Assembly (NCBI GenBank): GCA_949358305.1
Contig: OX442315.1
Coordinates: 6,722,427-6,784,426 of the forward strand
Direction: 5' to 3'
Source: Strigamia acuminata
Lineage: Eukaryota > Arthropoda > Chilopoda > Geophilomorpha > Linotaeniidae
DNA: 62,000 bases
This document shows positions 22,747 to 32,880 of this stretch, piece after piece. A program made the translations under genes and the position numbers. A model generated the notes under the pieces. That model had not been told where the DNA came from and searched no databases. It saw nothing but the letters and a program-made list of their open reading frames with translations. Each line of letters opens with the position of its first letter. The stretch's first letter is position 1.

Positions 22747-24183
22747 CATTTAGAGAAACCGACTGAAGACAAGAAGCCAATTAAATGCAAGTGGATTTAC
22801 AAAATCAAGCTGAATTTAGATGGGAGTGTGAGCAAATACAAGGCTCGTTTAGTCGCTGTGGGTTATTCGCAGAAACCGGGCGAAGATTACGATCGGACAT
22901 TTGCTCCAGTCATGAAACTAGAGTCTCTACGCCTGTTATTGGCAATAGCAGCCAAAAAACGACTACGGCTCAGACAGTACGACGTCGAAACCGCCTATTT
23001 ATATGGACTCTTGGATAAAGTAATCCATATGACTCAACCCGAGGGATATGAAGAGGAGGGAGCCGAGGACTACGTATGCGTGCTGGATAAGAGTCTCTAC
23101 GGACTAAAGCAATCCGGACGATGTTGGAATAAGGAACTGGACGAGAAACTAAAGAAGATGGGTCTAACACAGCTCAAGGGGGATCCATGTATATACATAT
23201 GGATCAAGGACAAACAATATTTTGCATTGGGCGTCTTTGTGGATGACATTATCGCAATTGGATCGACGGATCAATTAATAGAGGCTAAAATGGCACAGCT
23301 CAGCAAATACTTCAAACTAGACGACATGGGTGAGCCAAATCACATCCTGGGCATGCGGATAACGATTGGCAAACATGGCATTAGACTCACACAAGAGGAG
23401 TATGCCAACAAGATACTTAAGCGGCATGAGATGATTGGCTGCAAAGGAAAGAAATCTCCTATGGCAACTGACCAAGATTTGGACAACCATAGCAAATCAC
23501 CGTCAGTAGACCCGAAGCAGTACCAGGAGATGCTCGGGAGTGTGATGTACCTGATGTTAGGCACAAGGCCAGACTTGGCATACGCTGTCAGCAAGCTGGG
23601 CACCTACAGCAGTAATCCAAAAGAGATACACCTGACGGCGCTGAGGAGAGTCTTAAAGTACATCAGCGGAACTACTCGCTACGGAGTATTTTACGACAGA
23701 GTCAGGAAACCCTTGGAATTGTTCACCGACGCTAGCTGGAGCGTGGGAAAAGACGCTAAGTCACACAGCGGGTACTTGACCCTGTATGGGGGATCAATCA
23801 TCAGCTGGAAAGCAAAAAAACAAAGATTGGTGACGATGTCGAGTTGCGAAGCCGAAGTGGTGGCACTTAGCGAGGGCGTACGGGAATTGAAGTGGCTGCG
23901 GGGTCTGATAGCCGAATTACAGATGGAGACAACTCAGTACGGTCTCGACGTGTTCTGTGATAACAGATCGACCATTCTCATTTCCGAGGAGACCGGACAG
24001 CATGATCGGACCAAGCATATATTGAGGAAATATATGTTCGCGAGGGACGAAGTGGAGCTGAACAACATAAAGTTGAACTTCGTGCCAAGTGAGCAAATGC
24101 TCGCAGACCCGCTTACCAAGCCTCTCTCGGGAAACAAGATCGATGACTTTGTCAACCTGCTGAACATGAGAAAGAAAGCTTGA
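22747..24183 (+). CDS. Copia reverse transcriptase-RNase H, same frame after the stop
   Basis: The frame is open from the codon after the TGA to TGA at 24181-24183; the first internal ATG is at 22828. Reverse-transcriptase blocks are clear: YKARLVAVGYSQ, FAPVMKLESLRLLLA, SLYGLKQSGRCW and the catalytic VDDI. RNase H follows with LFTDASW, SSCEAEVVAL and CDNRSTI, then the usual KHILRKY and ADPLTKPL end. Apart from the single stop all catalytic motifs look intact. No second protein start upstream of the polymerase block is evident, so expression would need readthrough, or this copy is inactive. Confidence 0.9.
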   Translation, partial: HLEKPTEDKKPIKCKWIYKIKLNLDGSVSKYKARLVAVGYSQKPGEDYDRTFAPVMKLESLRLLLAIAAKKRLRLRQYDVETAYLYGLLDKVIHMTQPEGYEEEGAEDYVCVLDKSLYGLKQSGRCWNKELDEKLKKMGLTQLKGDPCIYIWIKDKQYFALGVFVDDIIAIGSTDQLIEAKMAQLSKYFKLDDMGEPNHILGMRITIGKHGIRLTQEEYANKILKRHEMIGCKGKKSPMATDQDLDNHSKSPSVDPKQYQEMLGSVMYLMLGTRPDLAYAVSKLGTYSSNPKEIHLTALRRVLKYISGTTRYGVFYDRVRKPLELFTDASWSVGKDAKSHSGYLTLYGGSIISWKAKKQRLVTMSSCEAEVVALSEGVRELKWLRGLIAELQMETTQYGLDVFCDNRSTILISEETGQHDRTKHILRKYMFARDEVELNNIKLNFVPSEQMLADPLTKPLSGNKIDDFVNLLNMRKKA

Positions 24184-24259
24184 AAGAAGAAGAGAATTTT
24201 GCAATTTTGTGACACGATAATGTTTATTACCAATTGTGAAATTAGTTCTGACGGATTAT

Positions 24260-24269
24260 AAAGGGGGAT
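24260..24269 (+). promoter_or_regulatory. Polypurine tract
   Basis: AAAGGGGGAT just before the 3' LTR, the expected plus-strand primer position. Confidence 0.85.
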
Positions 24270-24270
24270 T

Positions 24271-24454
24271 TGTGAGATGATATAATGCAGTCAGAACTAG
24301 TTAGTGTTTGTTACGACACTAGAGCGATGTGTCTGTTGTTTGTTTCGTTACTAAGTGACTACGCATTCTGTCGTCTGCTTGTAATGGTTTACACGCTTTG
24401 ATTAAATCTGTTCATTTATCAAAACACGAATGCAAGATCCAAATACATTTCACA
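24271..24454 (+). repeat. 3' LTR
   Basis: 184 bp, no difference from the 5' LTR seen by eye, followed by the AAACT target duplication. Confidence 0.95.
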
Positions 24455-25214
24455 AAACTTACATTGTTTTCATTCTTTTCTGTACGTACAACTAGAAAAC
24501 TTGGAAAACTTTTGCGGCCGTTTGATATGTCTAAAATATTACCCGTAAAATTCATTTCTGAATTGACATATCCATCCGGAAAACATCGCCAAAAGAAATC
24601 TGGCCGTGGTCTAAAAATCTGCGTTTCACTAACGAGAATAAATGCAATACTCACCTTCCAACTGCTAATTTTATCACGTTTGTGAGGACACCATTCAAAC
24701 ATAAAGTTAATGACAAGCAGCTGCAAAATAATAAAAGAAAAGAACCATTTTAAGTCGTATTTATATATTCTGAAAATAAGATATTTTAATATTTACCTAA
24801 AATAGCTTGCAAAATATCCGATTTATCTCGTTTTGTGACTCCGAAAACAGTTATGAAAAATAATGGAACAAATAAGACGAAAGGCTACAACACAATATCA
24901 ATCTAAGTTTTAAAATTAAAAGGTATGTGCAAATTTATATTTAAAAATACAATTACCCATAAAATTGCTACAGGTACGGTACATAACTAGGTGTTCTAGG
25001 ATTTCTATACAGCCATAATTCTTCACTGTGAATTTTCCGTTGGAAAGGTTCAGTCAGCTCGGTTTTCCTAAAGTCAGAAAAATAAGCGAGATTAAAAATT
25101 CAGCTTCATATTATTTTTTTTACCCTAGTCTTACCAAAACATTAACAGCAATATTACTCTTACAATAATTTCCATGCACATACTATTGCCCATTTTCTCT
25201 ACTGAATGTTTGGT

Positions 25215-25413
25215 AGAATGACGGTTTACGGGCGACCCGAAAATCAAGTTTATAATTTAATAATTTAATTTAGTTAATTAAAACCCCAAGAAGGGCTAAC
25301 AAGGGGGGGCTGCGCCCCCCCTTGACCCCCCGCGAACCTCACCTTGCTGGTTTTTTTATGCAAACCACTTCTTTGAGCCGACTTGTCGTGAGTCGCCCGT
25401 AAACCGTCATTCT
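25215..25413. mobile_element. MITE-like element with 22-bp perfect terminal inverted repeats
   Basis: Ends AGAATGACGGTTTACGGGCG... and its exact reverse complement (22 bp) enclose an AT-rich part and a GC hairpin (gggggggctgcgccccccc). No ORF. It lies 22 bp outside the first exon of the phosphatase gene. A shared tgcccatttt occurs on both sides, but no standard target duplication abuts the ends. Confidence 0.75.
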
Positions 25414-25679
25414 GCCCATTTTACGACCATTTTGTTCATCAACAAACACACATTAAATAAGCACTTAATTTTCCTACAGTATATTGTTCTAGCCGGGATT
25501 GAATAAGGGATTGGCTGTATAGTACCATACATTTTGATTTTTTGTGCAAAAATTTGGACTTTTTCTGCAAACATTTATGTTTTTTGTGCATAAAGTGTGG
25601 GATTGAACAATACACATTAGTCCTTTCATGTCTACAATACGTGACATCGTCACGTATCTAATGCGTGACATTATTGTTG

Positions 25680-25925
25680 AAGTCGAAAAATGTCCGGTCG
25701 AAAAAAATCCTGGTCGAGATGAATCCTGGTCGCAAAGATTCCTGGTCGAGTGGATTCCTGGTCGAAAATAATCCCGTTTGGGTCGAAAATTTTCCTGGTC
25801 GAAAATTTTCCTGGTCGAAAATTTTCCTGGTCGAAAATAATCCCAGTCGAAAAAAAGCGCACTTTACCTCGAGTCGAAAAGAATCCCGGTCGCAAAGAAT
25901 CCGGGTCGAAAATATTCCTCCTCGC
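25680..25925. repeat. Minisatellite with 15-18-bp units
   Basis: Variants of tcctggtcgaaaattt repeated about 15 times. Both strands are open reading frames over the block because units are mostly multiples of three. Confidence 0.8.
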
Positions 25926-26282
25926 CGCACAGATTAGAAGAATATCCAGAATCCACACTGCACTCACACATGCCCACAGATTAGTAATCTGTGCATGCAC
26001 CAGCCTGTATTTGTAAATACAAAAGCACGTTGGTAAATAAATTTGTTACGGAATACAAAATATTTGAGAAACAGTTGGAAAATTGCAGAGATGTTGAAAA
26101 ATTTGTAAATAATGTTGAAAAATTGCAGAATTGTTGAAAAATGTGGAAAAATTGGTAAAAATGTGGACAAATTTGTAAAAATATTGAGAAATGTCGGCAA
26201 TTTGTCCGGAACCAGTTATTACCATGTAATTTTGCCACTAGCTGGCGCGCGCAACCAACTGCCATGGTCGATGATCCAAGGA

Positions 26283-26290
26283 TATAAAAG
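26283..26290 (+). promoter_or_regulatory. TATA box, orphan promoter candidate
   Basis: TATAAAAG, followed 71 bp later by an ATG (26361) opening a 29-codon ORF (MDLQQLENFL start). Layout resembles the promoter of the RNase H gene 1 kb downstream, but no further exon was found. Confidence 0.4.
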
Positions 26291-27059
26291 AGATCGCAGT
26301 CGAAGTGAGTGAAGAATTCAATTCAAACTGAACACAAACTTGGACAAAACCACTGTCTGAATGGATCTCCAACAACTAGAAAACTTTTTATTTCTTAATC
26401 AGAATCTATGGTGGTCCATCGAGCTGTACTCCCAAACCGGCCTTGATTAATGACAGTCGATGTAGGGCTGCAGGCGAGGTTGTATCCAGCGACTGCAGTC
26501 AAATCAAATCTCTAGTGTCTCTAGTGTTTCTAGTGTCTCTAGTGTGTGGCTTCTGAATGCTTTTGAACCACAGCCACGTGGTACACGATCCGTTTAGCCT
26601 TTGGCGATACATGCAATTCATTGGCTTGCTTACATTTGGTCATTCTTGGGGTGACCACTGACCAGAAGCATTAACAAGGAATTTATATTCCACGCACCTT
26701 CAAAATTGCCAATCCCGAATTTTTTTGCTTACATATTTTAGTTTCTTCATTTTTTATTTAATAAAAAGGAATTTTTAAATTTTTATTGCTTTTGTGTAAG
26801 TGGTACTGTAGTTTGTTTTTAACATTTAAGAACGTTCGTAGGAATATTTTGTTGAAGAACAGACATGAAGACGATATGGACAGCAAAAGTAAATTGACAT
26901 GATTGAATTGTTTTTATTACTAAAGACAATCAAAAGCGGTGTCCTTCCAGAGTGGCGCAATAAACAAGGGCGCAATAAACAAGGGACGGACACAAACATT
27001 CAAAAGAAGCACATTAAGGAGAGAACAAAGGCGAAAATATGAGACATATATGGCCGCGT

Positions 27060-27199
27060 CCAATAAACACTACAATACACATCTGGTCTAAAGATCCAAC
27101 GATTCCCAACAACATTGACCACAATGGTGACTTAAGGTTTATGTATGACAAATTCCTTGTGATATCTTGAGACCAGATGTGTATTTTATTGTTTATTGG
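27060..27199. mobile_element. 140-bp foldback element with 30-bp terminal inverted repeats
   Basis: Both ends read ccaataaac...acacatctggtct inward with three mismatches over 30 bp. It sits about 110 bp upstream of the RNase H TATA box. Confidence 0.7.
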
Positions 27200-27307
27200 T
27201 CGGTCACTCGCACCCCAAATAGAATTTTCTAGATTTTGACGTCAATTGAAATTCAAATTTCCAACGACCAATTGCAAGAATATCGATGGTAGGAGGTGAG
27301 TGTGGTC

Positions 27308-27315
27308 TATAAAAG
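27308..27315 (+). promoter_or_regulatory. TATA box of the RNase H-like gene
   Basis: TATAAAAG lies 73 bp before the ATG, with the expected start site near 27338 in gaatccacactcgag. Confidence 0.65.
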
Positions 27316-27380
27316 GTGGAGAAGCATTCAGAATCCACACTCGAGACTCCATTCACTACCTCACCGCCCACACAGCTACA

Positions 27381-28087
27381 ATGAGTCATGTAAGATGTGA
27401 TTTCTAATTTTAAATTACTTTTTTCACATTTTAACTTGTTTTTATCTCAAAGAATGCTCGTGCTGAGGTTTACACGCACGGGGCTTGCGATAATAACGGT
27501 AAACGCAACGCTAAAGGTGGAATCGGAGTGTATTGGGGCCCGCGTGATAAAAGGTAAAACAAAAATATTTTATTTATTTTCGAAATTTAATTATTTTTCG
27601 TGCAGAAATGTAAGCGAGGCGCTACAAGGGCGCCAGACGAATAATCGGGCGGAGATACAAGCCGCGGTCCGGGCGATTGCACAGGGAGAAAAGCTCGGGT
27701 TTGGTCGAATGACGATTTTGTCAGATAGCCAACTTCTAATCCAAGGTATGGGATTTAATTTGTTGAGTTACTTGAGTATCGAGTTGTTTTTTATTATATT
27801 TTAACTTGATTTAGGAATGAATAGTTGGATTTATAACTGGCGACGAAATGGCTGGAGAAACGATTCCGGCGAAGAGGTCGAAAACCGGGCGGATTTCGAA
27901 GACATCCTTGCAGTGAAGGCGGGAATTCAAGTGAATTTTGTAAATCGAATGTTTAAGTGGTTTATTTTTGTTGGAGGTGTAATAATTTTTGTTTTGTTTG
28001 TAGAAACAAGTTGAGGCTCGTTCGGGAAATTTGGGCAACGAGGCAGCTGATCGATTGGCAAGACGAGGAATTATGAAACATTATTAA
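27381..28087 (+). CDS. RNase H-fold protein, 152 aa, with altered active-site residues
   Basis: Exons 27381-27389, 27453-27553, 27606-27745, 27815-27939 and 28004-28087 join in phase to 152 residues. The fold is that of ribonuclease H1: VYTHGACDNNG, GGIGVYWGP, TNNRAEIQAA, ILSDSQLLI, NSWIYNWRRNGW and GNEAADRLARRG. RNase H1 cleaves RNA in RNA-DNA hybrids using a DEDD set plus a histidine loop. Here the first Asp (usual TDG) is His, codon CAC at 27477-27479, and the usual GHSG loop reads ARSG. The Glu and the other two Asp are kept. The hybrid-binding N-terminal domain is absent. Exon 4 could end at 27930, but the 27939 donor aligns gaplessly with the family. Loss of catalysis is inference; a sequence error at one base is possible. 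Confidence 0.8.
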
Positions 28088-28660
28088 TTTCTGTATTTGG
28101 TTTTTGTAATTTTTGTAATCTTGAATTGTGTGGCATTTTTTTTGCGTTGAATTTAATTGCATAAATATGCACTTAAAGACCTTCAAAATCGTATTTAAGC
28201 ACAAATAAACATACAAATAATAAATATATATAAATATATAAATATATTTTTACTACTATGCAACATGTCGCCACCTGGTGTTGGTTTTTACACTTACAAC
28301 CAATTCAAAATGGCTGCCACTCTGCGAGTTGTCCTTGTCGCCACAAAAAACGTGAGTAAAAGCACAATTTTGACAACCCAAGTTGTCCATAAACAAAAAA
28401 CAAACAATCCCACAACATAATCACAGTCATCCACGTTTTTGTTGTGTTTTAATTTAATTATTTATTAATTTTTCTAAACAAATCAACGAATCTCGACAAA
28501 CGTAATGAAAAAATTAATTTTATTCAGCTCGAATTAATTATCACTAACAAACGAGTGAAACGTCTTCCATCGTTCCACTTTGGAACAATAATACAACGAA
28601 AAACCGACATTCAACTAATAACATTTAAAATAAAAAGAATTAATTTAAAAAAAATTAAAA
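28088..28660. other. Spacer, no supported gene
   Basis: Convergent spacer between the RNase H gene and NF-YC. A short plus-strand start (28310-28351, MAATLRVVLVATKN, then a GTGAGT donor) has no convincing continuation. Confidence 0.4.
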
Positions 28661-31600
28661 TTATTGTTCTTCGGTCACGGTGGCAACTTCCTGCGCGGCC
28701 TGCTGTATTTGGATGGTCGGTTGCCCGGCAACCGACGCTTGGGTCAAGAAGACCGGAGTCGGGTTCTGCGCCTGCGCAGGCACTTGCTGGATTTGGAAAA
28801 CCTGCGCAGTCTGTTGGGGAGCGGCGGCGGCGGCCGCGGTTGCTTGGATCGGCGCCGCTTGGATGATGATTGGCTGGTTGGTGTTTTGGTGCTGCATCTG
28901 GCGGATCAGCTGCACTTGCGATGGCGTCAGTTGAATCTAAATGATTTGTTTATTAATTTTTTTAATTGGGTAATTTGTTTTTGTTTGTTTACGGGTATTT
29001 GTTGGACTTCGCCGGTCGGGGTTATGACTTGTTGGATGATTTGGATTCCGCCTTGTTGTTGCATTTGCGCTTGTGGGATTTGGATCACTTGTTGGGTCTG
29101 TTGCGCGGTCGCCTGCTGAGGAGGAAAATACAATTTGGTGAGATTTTTTTTTTTTTTTTTGGAAAGGATTTTTATGAAGTAAGATTTTGTAATTTTGAAT
29201 TTTTCGAATTTTCAAAAAAAAAATTTTTTTCTGAAAATTTACGAATTTTCGGTAATTTTTTTCGGAAATTTTTCAAATTTTCAATATTTTTTTTTCCGGA
29301 ATTTTTCGAATTTTTAAAAAAAAAAATTATTTTTCAAACGTTAAGGATTTTTCATCATTTTTTTCAGAAATTTTCGAATTTTCAATATTTTTTTTCCGCA
29401 AAATTTTCCAATTTTCAAAATTTTTTTTCGGAAACTTTTCAAATTTTCAAAAATAAATTTTTTTCCCGATAATTTACGAATATTCGTCATCTTTTTCCCG
29501 GAAATTTTCGAATTTTCAACATTTTTTACCGGAAATTTTCGAATTTTCAACATTTTTTACCGGAAATTTTCGAATTTTCAACATTTTTTAGCGGAAATTT
29601 TCGAATTTTCAACATTTTTAAAATTTTCGAATTTTCAACATTTTTTACCGGAAATTTTCGAATTTTCAACATTTTTTAGCGGAAATTTTCGAATTTTCAA
29701 CATTTTTAAAATTTTCGAATTTTCAACATTTTTTACCGGAAATTTTCGAATTTTCAACATTTTTTACCGGAAATTTTCGAATTTTCAACATTTTTTACCA
29801 GAAATTTTCGAATTTTCAACATTTTTTCCCGGAAATTTTCGAATTTTCAACATTTTTTACCGGAAATTTTCAAATTTTTTTTCCCAAATCTAATTTTTTT
29901 CGTAAATTTTTCGAGTTTTAAACATTTTTCCGGAAATTTTTCCAATTCTAAACTTTTCCCCCGCAATTTTTCGTATTTTCAACAATTCCTCCAAACTTTT
30001 CAACACATTTCTCAATTTTCCCTAAATTTCAATCATTTTTTCCAAACTCCCCCAACATTTAAATTCATTTTCTCCAACTCTCCAACCTCTTCCACCAAAC
30101 TCCCCCAACATTTATTAAAATTTCAAACACTTTTCCCCCTTTTCCTTTACAATTTCCAACATTTTTCAAAACATCTCACCAAAAACAAAACCCTTTCACA
30201 TCAAAAACCAACAATAAACAAATAAATAAATATAAAATATATATAAAAGCTAGAGCCAATCCCAAAGCAGCTCCGATCCATCCTCATCCAAACCCTCATA
30301 GTTCTTCTTCACCTGTGTCACCGGAACCTGCACCTGCAACTGCGTGGCCTGCACCTGCGCATTCTGACTCGCATCGTTCGTCGCCTGCGCCTGAGTCCCC
30401 AGCGTCTGCTGCGCACTCGTCATCTGCACAGGAATCGCCTGAGTGGTCACCGTCTGCAACTGTCCACTCGGCTGCTGGACAATCTGAATCTAAAAACAAA
30501 AAAAAACGTAAAAATCAACGAAAAAATCCCAAAAATTGACCAAAAACGCACAGAATTGTTGTCCGCCGTCGCTTGACCGGTGGAGGTTTGTTGTTGCAGC
30601 GCCGCCTGGTGTTGTTGCGCCAACTGGAAGTAATACTGGACTTGGTCCGGCAACATGGTCGTGGTCCTGACGGCTTCTTCGGGTCGTTTTGCGGGTTTGA
30701 GTTCGTCCCTCGGCACGATGTCGATGAGGAAATCGAACTGGTCGAATTTCGTGATGGCCATGGCGATGTCGTTGCGCTGCAGAGTTCGCCGCTTGTTGTC
30801 CTCCGTGTGCACCCACGCGCGTAGGGACAGCTCGGTGATGAAGATCTCCGCCGCTTTGGCGAAGAGAACTGGTGCCTCGGCACTGATCATCTAGAAAACG
30901 AAGAAAATTAATTATTTCCAAATGATTTAGGTGTTGATTTTTATCAAAAATTGCCCCAAAATGCGTGTTAATTTTTAAAAAATGTACTTTCTGTGCACAA
31001 AACTGCATAAAAATACACTTTTCAAGCAGAAACGTGCATATTTGTGTGTAAAAATATATCTTTTATTTAGGCTAAAACTGCATGTTTATTTGTGAAAATC
31101 AATATTTTATGCAATGAATTCATATTTTCTGCAAAAAAAACATATTTTATGCAAAAAAAAACATATTTTATGCAAAAAAAACATATTTTATGCAAAAAAA
31201 ACATATTTCATGCAAAAAAAAACATATTTTATGCAAAAAAAACATATTTCATGCAAAAAAAACATATTTTAAGCAAAAAAAACATATTTTATGCAAACAA
31301 ATTCATATTTTATGCAAACAAACTGATATTTTATGCAAACAAATTCATATTTTATGCAAAAAATCCATATTTAATGCACAAATCCATATTTTAGACAAAA
31401 TATAGATTTTTTTAAACACAAAGTGTGTTATTATGAACAAACATAAACATTTAATGTGTAAAACCTTCATTTTAGGTACAATAATGCATCTTTTAGGCAC
31501 AAAAAAATCATTTAGGCATAGAAATGCATAGAAAAGAACAATTTAGTTAATAAAAATTCATTTTTTGCACATGAATGATCTTTTTAGATGCATAAAAAGA

Positions 31601-32035
31601 CCTCAATGCAGCACTATGCTTAAACTGAATTTTTTTAACCCACAAGTTAACTATTTAGTTGCATTAATATACAATTTAGAAAAAAAAATTTTCTTTAAAT
31701 TTCTTCGCTTTTTCCTTTTTTCTTTTACCTTGACATCTTCATCCAGTTTCATAATCTTCTTGATCCGAGCCAAAGGCAATTCCTGTTGCTTAAAATCATT
31801 CTAAAAAAGAAAAACCAAAAAACCCAAAATTAATAAAAATAAACCAAAAAAAAATCGAAAAAAATCAAAAAAACAAATAAAATTTGTCTCAATTTTCCTG
31901 TACTTCACTTACTGATCCTAATTTCTTGATTTCTTCGGTCGACCTCTGCCAAAAAGACTGCAGAAGCTGCGCCGCCTCTGACAGACCGCCGCTGCCGCCA
32001 CCTGGCGGCTGATAATTCGGGTCGGTTTGGGCCAT
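28661..32035 (-). CDS. NFYC: NF-YC, histone-fold subunit of CCAAT-binding factor NF-Y
   Basis: Six minus-strand exons, all phase 0: 32035-31913, 31800-31729, 30890-30552, 30489-30313, 29115-28993, 28936-28661, giving 369 residues. The start [13 protein letters not shown] is a plausible N-terminus. The histone fold covers about residues 25-125: [53 protein letters not shown] and [14 protein letters not shown], all hallmark NF-YC blocks that pair with NF-YB and bind NF-YA. The rest is Gln-rich activation sequence including GEVQQIP, a conserved vertebrate phrase. Introns carry AT-rich minisatellites. Reading through the exon 4 donor gives an alternative end at TAG 30250-30252. Confidence 0.93.
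29205..29900. repeat. 31-bp minisatellite in NF-YC intron 4
   Basis: Units like ggaaattttcgaattttcaa plus cattttttacc repeat through the intron, most regular at 29505-29870. Confidence 0.85.
31125..31400. repeat. 20-21-bp minisatellite in NF-YC intron 2
   Basis: About 12 units of acatattttatgcaaaaaaa with small changes. Confidence 0.9.
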
Positions 32036-32880
32036 TGATCAGTTTGTTCTTTAAAAACAAAAAAAATCGAAAAATTCCAAATTCTGAAAAAATAAATGAA
32101 CAAATTTTTAAAAAAAATTCGAAAAATCGAAAAATCAACAACGACAAATCAGAGTGTCGATATTAACGGGCCATTAGTCCAATAACAATAATCACAAACA
32201 ATCGAGCAAACCAAATAGGCGCAAACGACCAATAAAAGAGAGGAACACAAGACCCAATCACAAAGAATGATAAGCCTAACCGGCCTATCGTCCATTTCCA
32301 TGCTATTTCGCGCCAAAACAAACGGCAAACGTGCCAAATATCAAATCCGACGTAACCCACCTGTAAAACGAGCAACTTGACGCTGTTTTAAGCCGTTTTT
32401 ACGCTTCCGTCGCCGAGTAAAACCGTTAAAACATATCTTTCAATGCGATTATTTTTTTATATATACGGATATGTGACGACGACCAATCACGTGATCGACT
32501 ACACCGCGCACGACTTCGCAACGTTTTAAATCCGTTTTTGTTTTTTGAAAAACCAATTAAATTTTTTATTTCAGGATAAATAAAATTCTTTTTTAAACTA
32601 ATAATTATTTTTTAAAATAAATCGTAATTAAACAAAATGTTATATTTTATTGGGCGAGCAATCAGAGCATGCGCAGTGATTTAGAATTGAATAAGAGTCG
32701 TACGTTCTTTAGCACCGGGTTTTATCATCCAAAATGGCCGTTACAATTTGTTTACAAGCGAGTCCGCATTGATTTCGGACAGAAATTCGCCATTTTCGGC
32801 GATTCTAGGGAGGTGTAAGACGGAAATATAAGCACCGTGACATGAACAACCGTTATAGCTGTTCCATACGTTTTTCTATT
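32036..32880. promoter_or_regulatory. Divergent promoter region with CCAAT cluster (NF-YC / CC2D1)
   Basis: The 845 bp between the two start codons contain CCAAT at 32179, 32229, 32254, 32483 and 32553 and ATTGG at 32649. The copy at 32481 (gaccaatcacgtg) fits the NF-Y flank preference and abuts an E-box CACGTG. No TATA box is evident. Confidence 0.5.

Larger units (their letters stand above)
19397..24454 (+). mobile_element. Complete Ty1/copia LTR retrotransposon, 5058 bp
   Basis: Two 184-bp LTRs (19397-19580, 24271-24454) that I read as identical begin TG and end CA. A 5-bp target duplication AAACT flanks the element (19392-19396 and 24455-24459). A primer site follows the 5' LTR and a polypurine tract precedes the 3' LTR. 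Domain order is gag, protease, integrase, reverse transcriptase, RNase H, which defines the copia superfamily. One in-frame TGA interrupts the coding region. Identical LTRs imply recent insertion. Confidence 0.95.
19195..25193 (-). pseudogene. PLPP4/5-type phosphatidate phosphatase, decayed and split by a retrotransposon
   Basis: Minus-strand exons: 25193-25135, 25067-24983, 24884-24797, 24720-24655, about 24610-24500 and about 19361-19275. They encode, in order, a hydrophobic N-terminus, a segment with [18 protein letters not shown], a membrane segment, [24 protein letters not shown] with GRKSFPS, and [14 protein letters not shown]. This is the order of PLPP4/5 (PAP2 superfamily, dephosphorylating lipid phosphates in membranes). 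PAP2 motif 1 (K-x6-RP) is kept. The exon 3/4 junction is one base out of frame, the PSxH part of motif 2 is lost at the exon 5/6 junction, and sequence after SWRLC diverges and stops. The copia element sits in the intron before exon 6, 35 bp from its acceptor. Confidence 0.7.

Noticed and set aside
24983-25067. Internal stop codon in exon 2 of the phosphatase gene
   Set aside because: The TAG lies beyond an earlier phase-0 donor (agttat, then gtaccg), so it need not be in the transcript. The pseudogene call rests on other lesions.
27381-28087. RNase H as a retrotransposon fragment
   Set aside because: It is a free-standing gene with four introns, its own TATA box and stop; no reverse transcriptase lies nearby.
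28310-28351. First exon of a plus-strand gene (MAATLRVVLVATKN)
   Set aside because: The only possible next exon gives a short hydrophobic tail and stop; no family match.
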